Shown here one piece after another: positions 38,014 to 64,000 of a stretch of 64,000 nt of DNA; the first letter of the stretch is position 1, and every line of letters begins with the position of its first letter. Source of the stretch: Tubiluchus corallicola (lineage: Eukaryota > Priapulida > Priapulimorpha > Priapulimorphida > Tubiluchidae); NCBI GenBank assembly GCA_030141605.1, contig JAQGDQ010000003.1, positions 887,501 through 951,500 of the forward strand. The letters are read 5' to 3'. A program made the position numbers and the translations under genes. The notes beneath the pieces were generated by a model, which saw only the letters and a program-made list of their open reading frames with translations, had not been told where the DNA came from and did no database searches.

Positions 38014-39322
38014 ATTGTTCAAAAGTTTTAAAATTGATGAGAATGATATTAATTTGTACACAAAGTCTACTACTTGTGTTTCAATTTGTGTCAGTAAACG
38101 TATGTGCAGGGAATTTGACTACAATTACTGTCAGTGCATATCATTACTTGATCAATGATAAAGATGAAAGTGAGATAAAGGTTTGACTGTAATAAAGGTG
38201 AAATTTGGAATAGCTACAGTGATCTTTCATGTTTGGATAATAAAGATACTCAAAAGTATTTTAAATTTGTGGATAAAAAAGATATTTTTAGAGAACTTGA
38301 AATCACCTACATTTCTGTGTAAAGTGCTCCTACTGTTTCTTCTAGATGGCCAAATTATCATTTGCCACCATTAAAATAATATAATTTAAACGATGGTTAT
38401 GTAAATTCTTTTGCTGTTCACGAAGGGAACCACAGAACTGAGACTGATACAATAAATATTGTACATGTATACCATTTTGTTCACATTAAGGCTCAATCTA
38501 CGTGAGCAGACTTTCCTTGTTGGTGAAATAGCAAAGTTAACAAAATTTCCACTTTGTCTGTCTTGTTGAAAACTTACCTGTTTAAATTTGTTCTCGCGAG
38601 ATGGCAGCACGCAGCAATACTATTTGCTGGCAGAACGGAAGTAATCGACGTGACTAATTCTTGAAGAAACAAAAATGAAAGTTAATGTTAATGATGTAGC
38701 AAAATTTTACAGTTAAGCACCATTCACGCCCATGCAATAGTTGTGATTTTGTTATTTTCTTTCTGCATCCGTGTCCCAAGAAACAAAACAGAATTCCGCT
38801 GTTTTGCAATTTATTTTCAATCTATTTTTCACCGAGCTAAGACTGCAGTGCAGGCGGCTTCACGAAACATTTGCATCTAACTGTTAAACTAATTTCGATT
38901 ACATGTATCATCTTTTACCATTTATTGTGAAAGAAGGCACTATTCAATGAAATGAAAACTAGAATAGAATAATGAAGGCACTAATTTCCACGGCTTTACG
39001 CCTATTTAACCTAGCCAGTTTGCGATGACTGAGAGAACTCTGGTTACCCAGCGTCTTTGATACCATTTAGGTTTAAAATAGTAAATTCAACGACCTGCTA
39101 CTATTAAATTTCAAAAGGTGAGCAATAGTCGCCCAATGGCACCCACAGCGGAGAGCTCTCAGTACACCTTGCCATGGTATTTGACGTCATGGCTACTACC
39201 TAAATATTGATTGTGTATACTCGTATGATATGTACGTTCATTATCTGTTAAACACCGTGGTAGCAACATGAACCTGTACTGATATAAGATCCACTGATAA
39301 AGCTAACCCTTTAGAAGGAGAG
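38014..39322 (+). other. MED24 3' flank and Na+/K+-ATPase upstream region
   Basis: The left side carries two AATAAA hexamers (38191-38196, 38239-38244), a plausible MED24 3' end. The right side must contain the Na+/K+-ATPase 5' UTR and promoter. No TATA box could be singled out and no other gene is seen. Confidence 0.55.

Positions 39323-64000
<24,678 letters not shown>

Overview
This window is animal nuclear DNA from an invertebrate or early-branching metazoan; I cannot name the lineage. It is AT-rich and holds four housekeeping or signalling genes. Three of them are cut into many short exons with GT-AG introns and full of small DNA-transposon relics and simple repeats. No bacterial operon, CRISPR array or viral gene is visible. 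All exon models below were built by hand from splice sites, reading phase and protein similarity recalled from memory. No database was searched.

Layout. (1) 527-14921, + strand: the 3' part of a salt-inducible kinase 3 gene (SIK3). It runs from the UBA segment through the PKA/14-3-3 regulatory tail and ends in what looks like a KA1 domain. A long 3' UTR, probably ending between 16.2 and 17.2 kb, follows. (2) 19177-30844, - strand: a complete TOMM70 gene (mitochondrial outer-membrane import receptor) in 12 coding exons, tail to tail with SIK3. (3) 35043-38013, + strand: MED24 (Mediator tail subunit), with essentially the whole protein in one 2.9 kb exon. This is striking because its neighbours have introns every 60-320 coding bases. 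(4) 39323-64000 and beyond, + strand: the Na+/K+-ATPase alpha subunit gene, 19 exons (927 codons) as far as the window edge. About 100 C-terminal residues lie outside.

The four genes have no shared pathway and look like ordinary chance neighbours. The accessory content lies in introns and gaps. It includes TA-flanked MITE or pogo-type elements (one keeps a decayed pogo transposase start fused to its PCNA-binding-like tail), a TTAA-flanked family with one good and one probable copy, and a third family with three copies. There are also a tRNA-derived SINE-like unit, a decayed non-LTR retrotransposon fragment, a palindromic MITE with an internal repeat array, and long pyrimidine-rich tracts that all lie on the sense strand of the Na+/K+-ATPase gene.

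Most notable points: the KA1-like C-terminus of SIK3, the intron-poor MED24 among intron-rich neighbours, the GC-AG intron inside the SIK3 UBA, the predicted cardiac-glycoside-sensitive Na+/K+-ATPase, and the pogo relic with a PIP-box-like tail. I see no evidence of a wholly new multi-gene system.
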